Positions 21,559 through 33,700 of a stretch of DNA of 64,000 nucleotides are shown here, one piece after another. The DNA lies in assembly GCA_933228895.1 (NCBI GenBank), contig OW121852.1, positions 128,397,544 to 128,461,543 of the forward strand, in the 5' to 3' direction. A program made the position numbers and the translations under genes. The notes beneath the pieces were generated by a model. That model saw only the letters and a list, made by a program, of their open reading frames with translations. It had not been told where the DNA came from and did no database searches. Every line of letters starts with the position of its first letter. Position 1 is the stretch's first letter. This DNA is from Platycnemis pennipes. Taxonomy: Eukaryota > Arthropoda > Insecta > Odonata > Platycnemididae.

Positions 21559-22368
21559 AGGAAAGTTCAGCAACATGTTAGCAGATTACTGCTGGACACT
21601 GAAAAGGGACTTTCCAGATGCTAAATATGCACTAAAATCCTAAGTACCTATTTTTTCCCATTTTTTTAATTCAAGATTTATTTGCTGAAACCCCCTTGAA
21701 CCCCCATTTAATCCGGTTGTCCTAAGGAAACTAAACGTGATATAAAAAATCTGAGCCCAGATTCGGAATCAGCACAAAAAACACCTTTAGAATCACCCAA
21801 CAAAATATCTTGGACAGAAAATTTTTCTTTTTTGTTGACCAGTGATAATCTGTGCGAAAAATTGGTTTTGTTTCGTTCCACTTAATGGCGCTAAGATATC
21901 TACTTCTGATGTTTCTCGCAACTACTAATATTCAATTTTGGTAGCCTGATGTGTCTTCTGTGTATTTGCCATCTTCTTTCTATGCTGCTTACCAGCCTTT
22001 CTAACACATACCTTACTACACTAACACGGTACTCAAGGTTGATACATAATGGCTGACCCGGTGGGACACAATTATGAAACTCAAAGAATCTGCTCAGAGT
22101 TCATGTGCCCCGATGTAGGATTGTCACATAAAAAAATGGGTGCCAAAAAACGAGCACTGCGATTAAAACTGATGACTCTGTTTGCAGAGGTGGTAACTGT
22201 GAATAATTCGGGTGCCAAAAACACCGACTCGGAGTTTGCAATCATATCGCCTGGTAAATCTTAGCAAACACTTTTATTTCTAAATGAGGTGAGAAAAGTG
22301 GCAATGTTTTGACTTATTTCGGTTAAAGGTACCAGGAGGAGTACCAGGTAACTCCTGTAATTTTTATG
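21559..22368. other. Spacer, nothing secure
   Basis: A 71-codon ORF at 22049-22264 starts in a reasonable ATG context and is rich in Lys, but no family was recognised and there is no supporting context. Confidence 0.4.
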
Positions 22369-22623
22369 TATGCAAACACGTGTATATCAAACTCGCTTTA
22401 CACGAAGCAATTTTTTGTACAATTTCTTGTATAAACTGAACGAAATTGTATGTTTGTCTGAATGGAATTAGAACAGGTTCTATTTTCCGCTCAGTCATTC
22501 GCACAAGCGTTCTCACAATTTGCCGCTTTACACGGTACAATTCCTTCATACAAGCGTTTGTACAAGAAATCGTACAAAAAATTGTATCGCGTAAAGCGGA
22601 CTGTACGTATTACACGTGTGCGT
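22369..22623. mobile_element. Foldback MITE
   Basis: About 255 bp with terminal arms of some 70 bp that are imperfect inverted repeats (ACACGTGTA, CGCTTTAC, CAATTTTTTGTAC, TTTCTTGTA on the left; the complements on the right). No coding capacity. The family is not assigned and no clear target duplication was found. Confidence 0.65.
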
Positions 22624-22689
22624 ATATTGAATTAATAAACAAACACACACATTTATTTACACAGGGAAAATCATTCAATAAAGAAATAG

Positions 22690-22870
22690 GAAGTTTCAGG
22701 ATTGCATATCAACGGGAAAAAAATTCATATGCTGCGATTCGCGGATAACATTGCCGTCATGGCTGAGACAGAGAAAATTTCAAGAGTGACTCCAGTTAAC
22801 ATGGGAAAGAAATTGGCCAAAAATACCCCGAAGGCAAATGAAAAGAAAACTAAGCTAAAGGTTGATTTGA
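22690..22870 (+). pseudogene. RTE-like LINE reverse transcriptase fragment, part 1
   Basis: Encodes LHINGKKIHMLRFADNIAVM, a degraded RT catalytic block in which N follows the first D of FADD. A Lys-rich KANEKKTK-like stretch follows. It resembles the RT of RTE/BovB-like LINEs and not LINE-A or LINE-B. It is interrupted at about 22870 by LINE-B. Confidence 0.65.
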
Positions 22871-23198
22871 TTGTCGAACTGGCAGATTCAAATGAACTTT
22901 TTTCCTCGTACAATTAGGGATATGAATATCGGTAAATAGATCAAATACGAGTGTAGCAATGAATAACAGTGGTAGCTACATGATGGTATGAGCACTTAAA
23001 GCTAACCCAATTAACAGCATGTTCTTGCATGTTTGCTTTGATATATTTTTTCTTTTTTTAAATAGTGAAGTTTAGAACAGTATATAAATACTAATCCTTT
23101 TTATGCATGATAAGTAGTGCATGTTTGGTGAGAATTCACCCCCTGCCACACACCCTTATTGGTGGATTGTAGGGTATTATGTAGATAGATGTAGATGT
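22871..23198 (+). mobile_element. LINE-B 3' fragment inside the RTE-like LINE
   Basis: Starts in the C-terminal coding part (the LADSNELFSSYN-type frame corresponds to the LINE-B end) and runs through the 3' UTR to the terminal stem-loop at 23138-23190. Confidence 0.75.
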
Positions 23199-23720
23199 AT
23201 GCAGTAAAAGATAGGACGCTAAGATCAGGATTAAACTCGGAAAGCCAAAGCTAGAACAGGGGACAGAGTATTATAATTGGGATGCTGCGTCATCAGCGAA
23301 GGAGGAAGCAAGAAATAAATTGTCACTAGAATAGCCAAGGCAAAGAAGGCATCTTAAAAAAAGAAAAATGTACCTGCAGCTGGAAATAAAAGCTTGTAGG
23401 TAGGGACACACTCCAATAGTACTTACAACTAGAACACGCTTCCTTATGGTAGTGAGGCATGGACGACAGAAGCAGCAGAAAAGTCTTTGCTGTAATCACT
23501 CGGAAAGGTAGCACTGCAGGAAAATGTTGGAATCAAAATGAATCGACAGAGTAATAAAGTGCAAAGAAGAGTGGAGAGACATCGTAAGCCTTATCAAAAG
23601 CTTAAAAAGAGACAGGCTAACTCAATCGGCCGTATCGTAAGACATGATGCTCCGTTAAAGTAAGTAGAAATACTCCTCGATAAAAAGTGAACGGAAAGAA
23701 TGGACGAAAGTAAGATATTC
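23199..23720 (+). pseudogene. RTE-like LINE, part 2 (post-RT region)
   Basis: Resumes after LINE-B with degenerate thumb/C-terminal coding sequence: an RIAKAKEA-like stretch, an AWTTEAAEKS-like stretch, and a final KKRQANSIGRIVRHD segment that resembles the RRGRLIGHILRHD motif common at the end of this LINE type. Many stops and frameshifts. Confidence 0.6.
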
Positions 23721-23806
23721 CACAGAGAAAAAATCAATCCCCTTGAACCCGGACCCCTTGATTTCCGGCCAGGTGCTCTACCAGTTGAGCTACCAAGCCA
23801 TACTAT
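23709..23806 (-). repeat. tRNA-derived SINE-like unit, left inverted copy
   Basis: On the minus strand it has TAGCTCAACTGGTAGAGCAC, a polymerase III A-box sequence, and GGTCCGGGTTCAA, a damaged B box. A TTTTTTCTCTGTGGAATATCTTAC tail follows. It is an inverted copy of the unit at 24170-24281. Confidence 0.65.
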
Positions 23807-23830
23807 TACTCTGGGGAAATTCTAAAGGCT

Positions 23831-24152
23831 TTAACCCTTTTACTTCCAGCAACTTTAAAGTAGACTGTATGAAAATTGCCAAGCCCATTAAGCCCAGCCA
23901 ATGGGCAAGCACATTAAGATATATTTGAAGTACTTAATTTTTTTATATGAATTTTTATTTTTCTCAATTTCGATCATTATTTCAATTTTTAAGAGGATGA
24001 CAAAATTATTCATGCTGTCTATGATTTGAAGGAATTGTAACCATTACAAAGACGTGATGATGTAATGTAGGTGGGCCGATATATCGGCCCTTGGCAGTTT
24101 TCGCACAACCATAGAGGGCCGATATATCGGCCCAATGGCAGTAAAAGGGTTA
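23831..24152. mobile_element. MITE with piggyBac-like ends
   Basis: Inverted ends TTAACCCTTTTACTTCCA (left) and TGGCAGTAAAAGGGTTA (right, 24136-24152). A TTAA at the left edge suggests piggyBac-type insertion. The interior has two copies of the perfect 18-bp palindrome GGGCCGATATATCGGCCC (24073-24090 and 24116-24133). There is no coding capacity. Confidence 0.55.
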
Positions 24153-24169
24153 CAGTAGCTTGATGTTGC

Positions 24170-24281
24170 CGGTAGTCGCCTTGGTAGCTTAACTGGTAGA
24201 GCACCTGGCTGGAAATGAGGGGGTCCGGGTTCGAGTCCCGGTCACGGAGAATGATTTTTTCTCTGTGGAATATCTTGCTAT
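24170..24281 (+). repeat. tRNA-derived SINE-like unit, right copy
   Basis: A box TAGCTTAACTGG (24185-24196) and a good B box GGTTCGAGTCC (24228-24238), with tRNA-like spacing of about 31 nt. The anticodon arm does not pair well, so it is not a functional tRNA gene. A T-rich tail follows at about 24253. Confidence 0.65.
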
Positions 24282-24639
24282 CGTGCATCTCAGCGTGTAA
24301 CTCCGTTAAAGTTTTCGCGGCTAGCTCGCGGGCTTTGAATTTGGAAAGAATGGAAATGGAAGGCAGGAAAGTACAGTGCAATTGGATGAGATAAAAAGTG
24401 ATTTACGCGAATACGTAGAGAGGCTAGCAATAAGGAGAATAAAGTCGAGAGCTCTAACTATAACGATGAAGATGAACGATTTTTTAATGTATATAGGAAT
24501 AAAGAAAACAATTACTTTGATTGTTCTTATTGAGTTCTTGTTTCTGCAAGAGTGGATGTATTACCTGGAATTTATTTATTTTTTAAAGAGCCGAAAACAG
24601 CATATACGCCCAGCATATCGGGCACTTTAACAAATGAAC

Positions 24640-24765
24640 ATCCCACACAACCATGCACTGGGTGGCTGCCCATGACTTGGTGAAAATCCGGCCTGGCGGG
24701 ACACGAACCCACGACCCATAGCAGGCGGGGTCTTTATCCTGTTTCCACCCGGGCGGTAATGAAAG
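24640..24765 (-). repeat. SINE-like unit with B box
   Basis: The minus strand carries GGGTTCGTGTCCCGCC (B-box-like, 24696-24711) in a GC-rich island. No clear A box. Possibly a second tRNA-derived SINE family. Confidence 0.35.
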
Positions 24766-25716
24766 CTATGAATGACTTTAAGGTAAAACAATTCTTTTAG
24801 CTTCAGCTTACTACGCTTCGAGCAGCAAACGTATTGAATTTAATATCATAAGAATTTTATACTTTTCCCGCTTCTTAATTTTCAAGTGTGGTTCAAGTTA
24901 TGTTTGTTGTTATGACCCATGTTATCTACAAGGATCTCATGAATGCATATCAACAAAGTACCACAGGGTATTAGCATTATACGCCGTAGTTTCATGTAAA
25001 AAGTGCGTGCACAGACTAGTATTTTAGCATTCCCGCATGATGGGAAGTGTAACTTTAATTCTCTTCTGATTTACAATTCATACCTACATGATGACTCAGG
25101 CCCTTCCGGTAGCTTGATTTGCGGCGTCATAATAATGTGGATTGCTATTGGAGCAACTTCATTTTTGACAGATTATTTTTAAAACGCCTGAAGAAAACCA
25201 TTATTTGATTAATCCCGTGTCAAACCCGCACAAAGTTATAGCAGCGGCCTCGTAGAATCAAATATTTCGCGCGCCAATATCAGGTCTGTTTTGAAATCGA
25301 AGTACTCCACTTCGAGGCTCGACAATGTCGTTAAAGGCCTAAAGGCCTCGGTCAACTGTGCTTCCCATTCAATCATTAGTGTCATGACGTCATGTCGGCA
25401 CAACCTTCTATTTTACCCCGCATATACATATACTTGATTGCTCTCATGGGTGTAGAAGGTTGTGGGGTCACATGCAACAACTGAGTCACGGATTGTTCAG
25501 TTATCATGTTCGTGAATGCTTACGTCACTTGCTTGAAATTGATTTCATTTTTTCCTGAAGCATGAACTCCCTCTTTTAACGTGCATTAATGCATTTAATT
25601 CAATGATTTTATCACCTACTCTTTGCATTTTACTCAAATCAGTCAGTATTTTAAATCAGTACATACGTAAGGTATCTTGCACCTCTTTGCATTACGCTCA
25701 ATTCATTGGTTTTACG
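24766..25716. other. Spacer, nothing recognised
   Basis: AT-rich unique-looking DNA without a supported gene or repeat. Confidence 0.45.
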
Positions 25717-26468
25717 TCTACGTAATACCCTGCGAGCCACCACGAGTGTGTGTGGCAGGGGGTGAAGATCACTAAACATGCACTTATGTCATTTAACTAA
25801 GTGATGCAGTGCTTCTACTTCAAAACACACGTTAGATATTAGTGTCACTTGCATAAGTGTATTTCGGAAAATATTTACCTAGTCAGTAGGTAATTTTTTT
25901 ACCATTATGTACAGTTATATGGTTGGTAAATACATAATAATGCATGGATTACCTACTGTCTAGGGAAACATATTCCGAAATACACTTATCCGTATTTTCC
26001 TATCATACACATGAAAGTGTTACTTCAACATATATCACGCACTTCAGAGTACACCAGCAATTTTTTATCGTCATAACCCTGCCTAACTATTATGCTTACA
26101 GTGATATCTTATCCTGCACGGGAAACATTATGTTTTAAATCTATCGGTACGACTATCTATATCTGTAAATTTGTTTATCTCAAAAAACATAGCATAATAC
26201 GCTAGGGTTATTGACATGTACCTAAAGTCATCTGTAAACATCTCATATTCGAATTTGCTTAAAAGGTTTAGCCTAAATTTTATCCTCCACTCCGATAGTA
26301 ATTCCGAACCCAGTTCTTCTCTTAAACTCGAAAGGCTATTAGAAATACCATAACGGCTTTTGACAAATCTATCCGATCTCCTTTGCACACGCGTTGATTC
26401 CTTTCTCATTTTAATGACGAGGCATGAAATATTTCCGACGACGTCGCCTTTCTGGCATTCAATCATTC
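25717..26468 (-). mobile_element. LINE-C 3' fragment
   Basis: The terminal stem-loop is at 25725-25770. The minus-strand frame 26128-26466 covers a STRVQRRSDRFVKSRYG-like segment and a WRIKFRLNLLSKFE stretch, homologous to the post-RT region of LINE-A and LINE-B but diverged. It is 5'-truncated. Confidence 0.75.
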
Positions 26469-27147
26469 TATTTCTTCCGAAAGCCTTCCCTCTCGACCCT
26501 GAGCGTGAAAATGAGGAGGAACTATTTCACCGATTGTGAAACTCACGACCCTTCCAAGTTCTAGAGCGAAGCAATCTCTCCTTGCAGTGCCTTAGTTTAC
26601 TTCGTGTGAGGCGAGAGGACTATCCTCATCAGCTGATCGGCAGTGTGAAATTCGTGCGAGAAGGCCTGGAGACGTATCCGTCTTGCAATAAGAAGTTGAT
26701 TTCGTTTCACGTCTTTTACGCTAAGTTAATTCGTTTAGTATTTCAGTGAGTGATAATGTTGAAGGTGGTGAATGTTAACTATCCGCGTGAAAATTATGTT
26801 GTTCACCGATTTCTGCTCAAAAGTAGCTTGCCAGTGAATTAAAGGATTCCTCAGGATGTTGCACAACTACCTTGTAAGTTCTCCCGAGGGTGTGTGGAAG
26901 GGGTTGTTCAGTGTACCGGGCGCTCTCAGTATTTTTTCCGTCGATATAACCTCGCAGTGAGATATGAATAGTCGTTTAGTTGAGTGAATCTCGTGTTACG
27001 TGGCCAAGGAATATTGAGAGGTGCTAGCGTTTTTCGTGATTTTTAATGACTTGCCGAGTGAAATCAACCGTCAGTTGCTGCTGTTGGCCAACCCTTGCTG
27101 AAGTATGGCGTGCATATCTTCTTCAAGAGATACCGAGCCTCGTGAAG
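26469..27147 (+). other. Possible first exon/5' UTR of a host transcript
   Basis: A less AT-rich stretch ending in a strong donor-like AAG/GTAAGT at 27147/27148. The last open frame (27046-27147) is 34 codons in phase 0. If spliced to the acceptor at 28217/28218, it would end after 17 more codons. I infer a noncoding leader or upstream ORF. No promoter motif was assigned. Confidence 0.25.
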
Positions 27148-28217
27148 GTAAGTGTTCGTTTGTTTTGCTTTCATTTTCCACGTTACAACAGGTACAAATG
27201 TCCAAATGTGATTACGTTGCTGAGGTATTATGCGATCTATCTCGACGAAGTTCGTTGCTTTTGCAGTAGGAAGATAACAAACAAGAAACATTAACGTCTC
27301 TTTGTGAGTAAAAGTAATTGAAAATCCTATTTAATGTTATGCAGCGGTTTCAGCAGTCGCAAAAATTCGGGCACCGGAATCGGAAATCGGTACTAATCAA
27401 GTATAAGATTACATTCAACTTTGAGTTCGCTAGTTCTGAAATAATCGTTTCGTAAAGTGCCAAATGTTGCAATAGTTATTTGAATACAATTTTTTAAAAA
27501 ATATTTCCTTGTAGGAAATATTTCAGATAGTTGATTATTCCAACCATTTATTGTATGGTTTGTAAATTTCTCCCGCCAACATTAGTAGTTTACTGAAGTT
27601 AGAGTAGATAGCGCTAATAATTTTTCAACGACTATTTTCAAAAAGAAAATTTCTGCAATTAATAGACAAATGTTGACATTCAAAATAAATATCTAGCAAT
27701 AGAATTTGCAAGGGAATGTTTGTATCTGCATTATTTATCGGCGTTTTCAAAATTATTAATCACTACGTACATGGTAATTCGGTGATTGGTCGTCCGATGT
27801 GACGTCACTGTGACAATTATACCCGTGACCCTACATCCGTTTATCAGTTATTGCCGAGACGTGGGCTGGGACGAGCTGATGGACAGGTGGGTTTGAGATT
27901 ATGCATAAGAATGCTGAATTTTAAGATAATTTGATTTAGTAATATTCATAGAGTTTGCAGCGATTTTATGGCAATGCATATGGAATATAAGAGAATTTTA
28001 AAACGGCTAGTCAAGTAATTATATTGATGTTCAACGAGTACGGATTTGCCGCCAAAAAGATACCATCTGCTTCGTGCTACATAAATTTCTCGTTTTTTTG
28101 CGGCATCTTACATTAGAAGCTATTTTTTCCATTGCTAAGCGGATATTTCCCGCCCTAGTACAGCTTCAAGCGTGGTAAGATCCTGTTGCATCTGTTAATG
28201 GTGTGAATTGATTTCAG
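27148..28217 (+). other. Putative intron or spacer
   Basis: AT-rich. It holds a second donor-like site after an alternative exon candidate (GATGGACAG/GTGGGT at about 27887). The right end is a TTGATTTCAG acceptor-like sequence. Confidence 0.2.
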
Positions 28218-28344
28218 GAAGAAGTTTGTCTAGTGTTTGGCGGCATGAAGCTTAGTCTTCGTCATCGATGACGTAGGGCCTAGTGAGGGAAAACTGAGAA
28301 TTCGAGAAACAGACGGAAAGGAACGCTCTTCAGGAGGAGTAATG
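28218..28344 (+). other. Possible internal 5' UTR exon ending in ATG
   Basis: Acceptor TTGATTTCAG before 28218, and donor ATG/GTGAGT at 28344/28345. Relatively GC-rich with purine-rich text. A start codon at the splice junction would place coding sequence in the next exon. The acceptor at 35225/35226 would extend it by only 19 codons. Confidence 0.25.
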
Positions 28345-29473
28345 GTGAGTCTCCTTCATTGCTATTTAATTTTTCATTCACGTGTGTTTCTATTTCGTTT
28401 AAAATAAGGTCAGTTTCTGCAATTTTCGTGTTTCTACTTGATCTGGAGTTGGCTTTCGATTTCCGCCTATAATCTCAAAGGCTTTTTTCGTATCACTTGA
28501 ATTTTCTCGATCTGGTAACAACTATCCTAACTTCATCCCGTTTACGTATTACTGGATATCATCGTCTGTATTTCTGTCTTTCTGCCTAATTATAGGGACC
28601 GAAGATCTTTGGTTTGCCATTAATGAGCTAAATTTGAAAGCAAAGTTATGTTTCCTCATTTTCTTCCTTCTTGAAATTGATTTGTTTTTGTGGATGGTTT
28701 TCGTTTCTTAGAAAGATTTCCGAAGTATTAATTCCTCTTACATAGCCTCTCACCAGTTCAGAGCTCAATGTCAGTTTTTAATTAATTTAGACCCTTCTAT
28801 GATGGTGCCACGTAATATGCTCCACGTTGACTACGATTATAAAAACCTTAGAAACATGCATTTAAGTTGTTTTACTTGAGATGAATCATCCGTCCTTTCA
28901 GGTAAATGTTTTTTTCAACAATTTAGTCAACGACCGATGGGTGCGTTGCATTTCTAGGATATTTTTAAGCTCTTAAAAGAAATTGTTGCAAAAGATCTCG
29001 AGCTTGTTGTGTCCTTCGATGAGCATAAATTTTAATTATTGTAATTTAGAAAATGTTTTTCAGACGTTCATATCGTTGATTTACTCGCAATATACGCCTT
29101 TAGTGGTGCGTACTCCGAAATCAGGCAAGCTATATTTTGCATTAGTCCAATATAATCTACGTTCGCATACGTGACCCCTGAAGTCATTTAAAAATCTATA
29201 TCATGTGTTAGGCGAGGTAGTAGAAAAAATCCGCGTATTACATGTACTGTTTCACTTATGGTTACACTTTCATTATTTTAACTCTTCAATGAAAAATTCA
29301 TTGGGAAATATTTATTTCGGCGTTCATGAAGGAGAAAAGTTCTGATTTTGTCATGAACTAAATTCTGCTATGATGTCATGTTAAACTCTCTTGATTTTTG
29401 ATCACAATTGGTAGAGGTTAACTTATACGAACCATGTGCATCTAGATGAAAGTTCTGGTATTTCAGGAACGGT
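28345..29473. other. AT-rich spacer, putative intron
   Basis: No supported gene or repeat. Confidence 0.35.
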
Positions 29474-30115
29474 TTTCATCTACATCTACATACCCTGCAA
29501 GCCACCATAAAGGTGTGTGGCAGGGGGTGAATTCTCACCAAACATACACTACAAAACATGTATAAAAAGGATTAGAATTTATATGCTGTTCTAAACTTCA
29601 CTATATAAAAAAAGATAAAAGTAGCAAAGCAAGCATGCAAAAACATGCTGTTGGTTTGGTTAGCTTCAAGTCCTTATACCACCATGCAGCTACAAATGTT
29701 ATCTATTGATACACTCGAATTGGACATATTTACCGTTATTCATATCCCTAATTGTACGAGGAAAAAAGGACATTTTGAATCTGTCAGTTCGGCAATCAAT
29801 TTCTCTAATTTTGTGATTATGGTCCGGTCCACCATAGTAAGTTGGTGTTCGCAAAATATTTTTAACATCATCACTGATGGTAAAATATGGTCTTGGAATT
29901 TGTTTAAGGGATTAAGCCTAAATTTCAACTTGCGATCTGACAATGATTCCCAATTTAATTCATTTAATAGACTGGTTACGCTAAATAAGGTTATCGTACC
30001 TTCCCTTTAAAAATCTTGCCGATCCTGCACACGTTCAAGTTCATTATTTAGACCGATTTCGTAGGGATCCCATTCACTGGCAGCATATTCCAAATGAGGT
30101 CTAACAAGGGAAAAG
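29474..30115 (-). mobile_element. LINE-B 3' fragment
   Basis: Terminal stem-loop at 29490-29530, 3' UTR, then the post-RT coding region on the minus strand with frameshifts, truncated near 30115. GGTTTT occurs at both edges and may be part of a target duplication. Confidence 0.8.
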
Positions 30116-31207
30116 GTTTTTTCGTGAGCTTTGAAACTTTCCACGCAGTCAGAAACACTTCGGTAAAGATAGGTCAAGAGAGATTTCACCTTTTCTTTTA
30201 ATCGAGGGAATCACGGGCAGTAAGTGTCGTAACAATTCATTATGCCATTGTTAAGCATTTTTCTCTAGTATTCTTTTTTGGCACTGTCTTGTACTACGGT
30301 TACCTGCGGTGAAAAGTAAAGTGAATAGTCTCATTGGTAGCAATTTAATATGGAGCAGCGTAGAGTGATGGCTTTATAATTATAATTATTTTCTCCTGAT
30401 GTTGAATTCACCGGTGGACATTTTGTACCGTATTGTTTGAATGTTTTCAATTGTCGTTTACCTAATCCTATAGGGTCATCTAATTGAAATATACCTCTTC
30501 CAAAAGTTAACAGCTATACATTTTTTTAACGTAAGCTCTAATATCGGTACTCATATTTGGTCTCAATATTAAATGTGAATTCTATGGCCACCTCTCCACC
30601 TTAATTCGATTCGTGTTTATGAGCAGAAAAACTTTGTAGTCACATTTTGGTAGTTGAAACAGAACCGGTTTTTCCCACAAGAGGACGTTAGCACGGGTGA
30701 TTGCACGGAAGACATCAGTCTGGGGGTGTGAGTTATTTTCAATGTTGGTGAAGCTATGGGGGAGAACAATGGTTGTGGAAGGGGGACTTTAACTCCATGT
30801 CAAATGAGAAAAACCTGGGATAAGTCAAAGAAGTTTTCAAAGCAGGTGACAGGAGAGGTCTGGCCACAATATTTACTTCGTAGGGCATTGTTGACGATGT
30901 GCAAAGGTCAAGAAATCGTAACTTCAATCACAATTTGACCCCGGGTTCAGTTTTTCCGCATCTCCATCCCACAAGAGTCGAACTTTTAGTCTTTTCATTT
31001 CTCAGCGTGGATGATATCTGAAATGAAATCATCCCTATATTCCTCACCATACGGTTGTTTTTAAGTAAAAAAACGGTTCGGTTTTATATGTTGCGTAAGG
31101 TCTTCTGTGATTGCTAACCTTGTATTAAATGAACTTACTATTCAGCGAACACGTCACGATCCAAGCTTGTTAATATAAGGGGTATTTATTGCTATAAGAG
31201 GTTCTTA
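30116..31207. other. Spacer, nothing recognised
   Basis: No convincing gene. A few short ORFs without family similarity. Confidence 0.4.
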
Positions 31208-31791
31208 ATCTACAATTACATCTACACGATACCCTGCAAGCTACCGCGAAGGTGTGTGGCAGGGGGTGAAGAACACCAAGCATGCACTACCGACATGCAA
31301 ACAAGCAACCATAGGGCCTCATGAAACAAGATTGTTAGTATCTGTAGTATTTAAGAGGTTAATACATGCATCATGCACCACAGACTACTCTGAAATATTT
31401 CCCCTGCTCCAACTGAATCTGTCAGTACAACAATTTATCTCTCCAATCTTATTTATCTGGTCGAATCTAGCATAATTCACTGGTGTTTTTAATATGTGCG
31501 TAACATCTTCAGTAAAGCTATCCGATTGAAATTTCTGTAATAGATTTAATCTGTACTTCAACCTACGCTCTGGTAATGATTTCCACCATAATTCTTGTAT
31601 TAATTCTGAAACGCTACTTAACTTATTGTAACACCTTTTGACGACCCTAGCTGCTCTACGCTGCACACTGTCTATTTCTCTGATCAAACCTAATACATTA
31701 GGATCCCAGAAACTGGCTGCATACTCAAGGTGGGGCCTAACTAGTGAAAAGTAAAATCGCTCTTTTGTCTTCTCATCACATTTCCCAAGTA
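31208..31791 (-). mobile_element. LINE-A 3' fragment
   Basis: Terminal stem-loop at 31226-31262, then 3' UTR and a minus-strand frame (31385-31828) over the SVQRRAARVVKRCYNKLSS segment. An internal deletion removes sequence near 31410. It is truncated after the GKCDEKTKER-like segment. Confidence 0.8.
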
Positions 31792-31837
31792 TTCCTTGTA
31801 ATCCGTATGTGACACTATTATCTAACATGTGTCCATA

Positions 31838-31905
31838 TAGTAGCCTAGTTGCATTTTAAAGTGCTTGATGATCTTCACCCCCTGTGACTTAGATGTAGGT
31901 GTCTA
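31838..31905 (+). mobile_element. LINE tail fragment
   Basis: Partial LINE-A-like 3' UTR ending TTCACCCCCTGTGACTTAGATGTAGG. The stem-loop itself is deleted. Confidence 0.5.
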
Positions 31906-33239
31906 TGTTTTGATGTCGATGTTGTGCGTGAGTTAAAAACCCATTTTTTACTTGAATTTGTAATATTTATCGCGTTGTAAATTCCCTTCCTCCACGTAAA
32001 ATGTTTTTTTTGTCTCTAGAATATTATGGTTCCACCCTATTGCCATGGAATTTATCCAACTATTTATTAAGATATAATCTATTAATTAATTTCCATCGAA
32101 AAGTAAGATAATAAATAAAGCCTGGAAACATTTGAATGAAATCCCGAAGGCTTTTGTATCACATTATGGCCGGACACGATTAATATATTCCCATGAAGTC
32201 GATTTTTTAAAATATCAAAATCATGTTTGTCCCCAAAGGGTGAGATATTGACATCCAATCCTCTCCATTTATTTTTCTACCGTGAAATATACAATTACAT
32301 ATGAAATTCAGTCGACGCACAAATATTACTTTCTGTCGATCTGTTCCAGTCCAGACAGCAAGGATATTGATGCAATGTCTCGGTGCGAGACGCTGATGTT
32401 CTGCGATTTCCTAGAGTTGCACAGAAACAGTTTTTCTCTAAATTTTCTCCAAATTAATTCTCTAAATGAACAGATCCGCGACAAGAGGTGATAAAATAGA
32501 GAATGTCTTAGGTTTCACTGTAATAGATACACTCCGATTAGAACATTGTCGTTCTGTTCAAAATATGCGAAGTGTACTAATTGAATTACGTTTTTCTTAT
32601 TGTTTATTTCATAGGGCAAGAAAAAAAACATCTCTTTATTTCCGCATAGGTGACTCATAAATTTGTGAGTATGTGTGACGAATAATAATTGTTGATAATT
32701 CTGATATAGGTCAATTTACATTAATAAATAGCGATGTAACTGTATCCAACATATAGAAACTAAGACCAAGCTACCCTGGGCCATTTCTAAAGAAAGATAT
32801 AATGAGATTATTCAGCTACATTCGAAAGACTAGTTATTTCTTTAACCGCAATCGTAGTTTCAATCAAATTTGACTTAGTTCACTCACCCGAAGAGACGTG
32901 ATGTAGGGTAATTCTGTTCCATGACCGAATCAGCACTTTTTGCTTATGTTCTCCTTTCGATTTTATGTTAATCTATTGCTTGCTCTTTAGAAGCAGTAGG
33001 CGACAGTGACCCATTTCTGGCAACTGTTCCTGAATGCACATTAATACTCTCATTTTTTCAAATAACTAACTCTGTCAGCCTGAGAATTAATTTTCAACAG
33101 AACAGGAAGAGTTAAACAGTATATTCACTCGGAATCTGTTCGTTCGGATATGGCAGGAAATAATGATGAGTATATAGTCGACATGTACGGAATCTCCTAC
33201 TTACAGGAAAGGTTCTAATGAGTTTTAAAGTGAGTTTTA
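31906..33239. other. AT-rich spacer, nothing recognised
   Basis: No supported gene or repeat. Confidence 0.4.
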
Positions 33240-33700
33240 CGTCTTACATTGAAATTCTCGGAATCGCATCATCTGAGTACCTCTGTGAGGGCCCTCTTTA
33301 TTCTGGGTTGATCAGGAATCATTCCATTTTTGAGATAGTTTACTCTTTCACCTCATCGAGTTTTTGTCTTCTAGTTTGACATTGGTTTTGGCCTCTTTTT
33401 TTCTTGCTGCACACCAATATCTTAGTCTTCTTCTTATTTATCTTCTGCTGATATCTGGCCATTGTCCTTTCCATAGTAACTAGAGTCTTGTTAGGATCTC
33501 TGTCTCCACTATGTCATCAGCGAATCGCAGCATGATAATTTTTTCTCCATGGATAATCACTCCAGAACACTTTTCCTTGATTTCATTGATGGCTCTCTCG
33601 ATGTAAACTTTAAAAATTACATGAGACAGTGCACAGCCTTGTCTCACTCATTTCCTAATTCTTGCCTCTTCACAGCTGAGTCCAGATATAATCACAGTTA
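33240..33700 (-). pseudogene. RTE-like LINE reverse transcriptase fragment
   Basis: Minus-strand traces in order: a QGCALSHVIFKVYIERAINEI-type block near 33590-33660, GVIIHGEKIIMLRFADD (RT catalytic block) near 33510-33560, and a Lys-rich tail. It is the same LINE type as 22690-23720. Frameshifts and stops throughout. Confidence 0.65.

Noticed and set aside
22049..22264. 71-codon ORF with a reasonable ATG context
   Set aside because: No family features, no splice sites and no neighbours that support a gene.
24170..24281. Functional tRNA gene
   Set aside because: A and B boxes are good, but the anticodon arm does not pair. An inverted damaged copy with the same T-rich tail points to a SINE.
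26870..26910. Another LINE tail (CCCGAGGGTGTGTGGAAGGGG)
   Set aside because: Only half of the stem-loop is recognisable and no hexamer end or 3' UTR adjoins it. It may be chance or a tiny relic.
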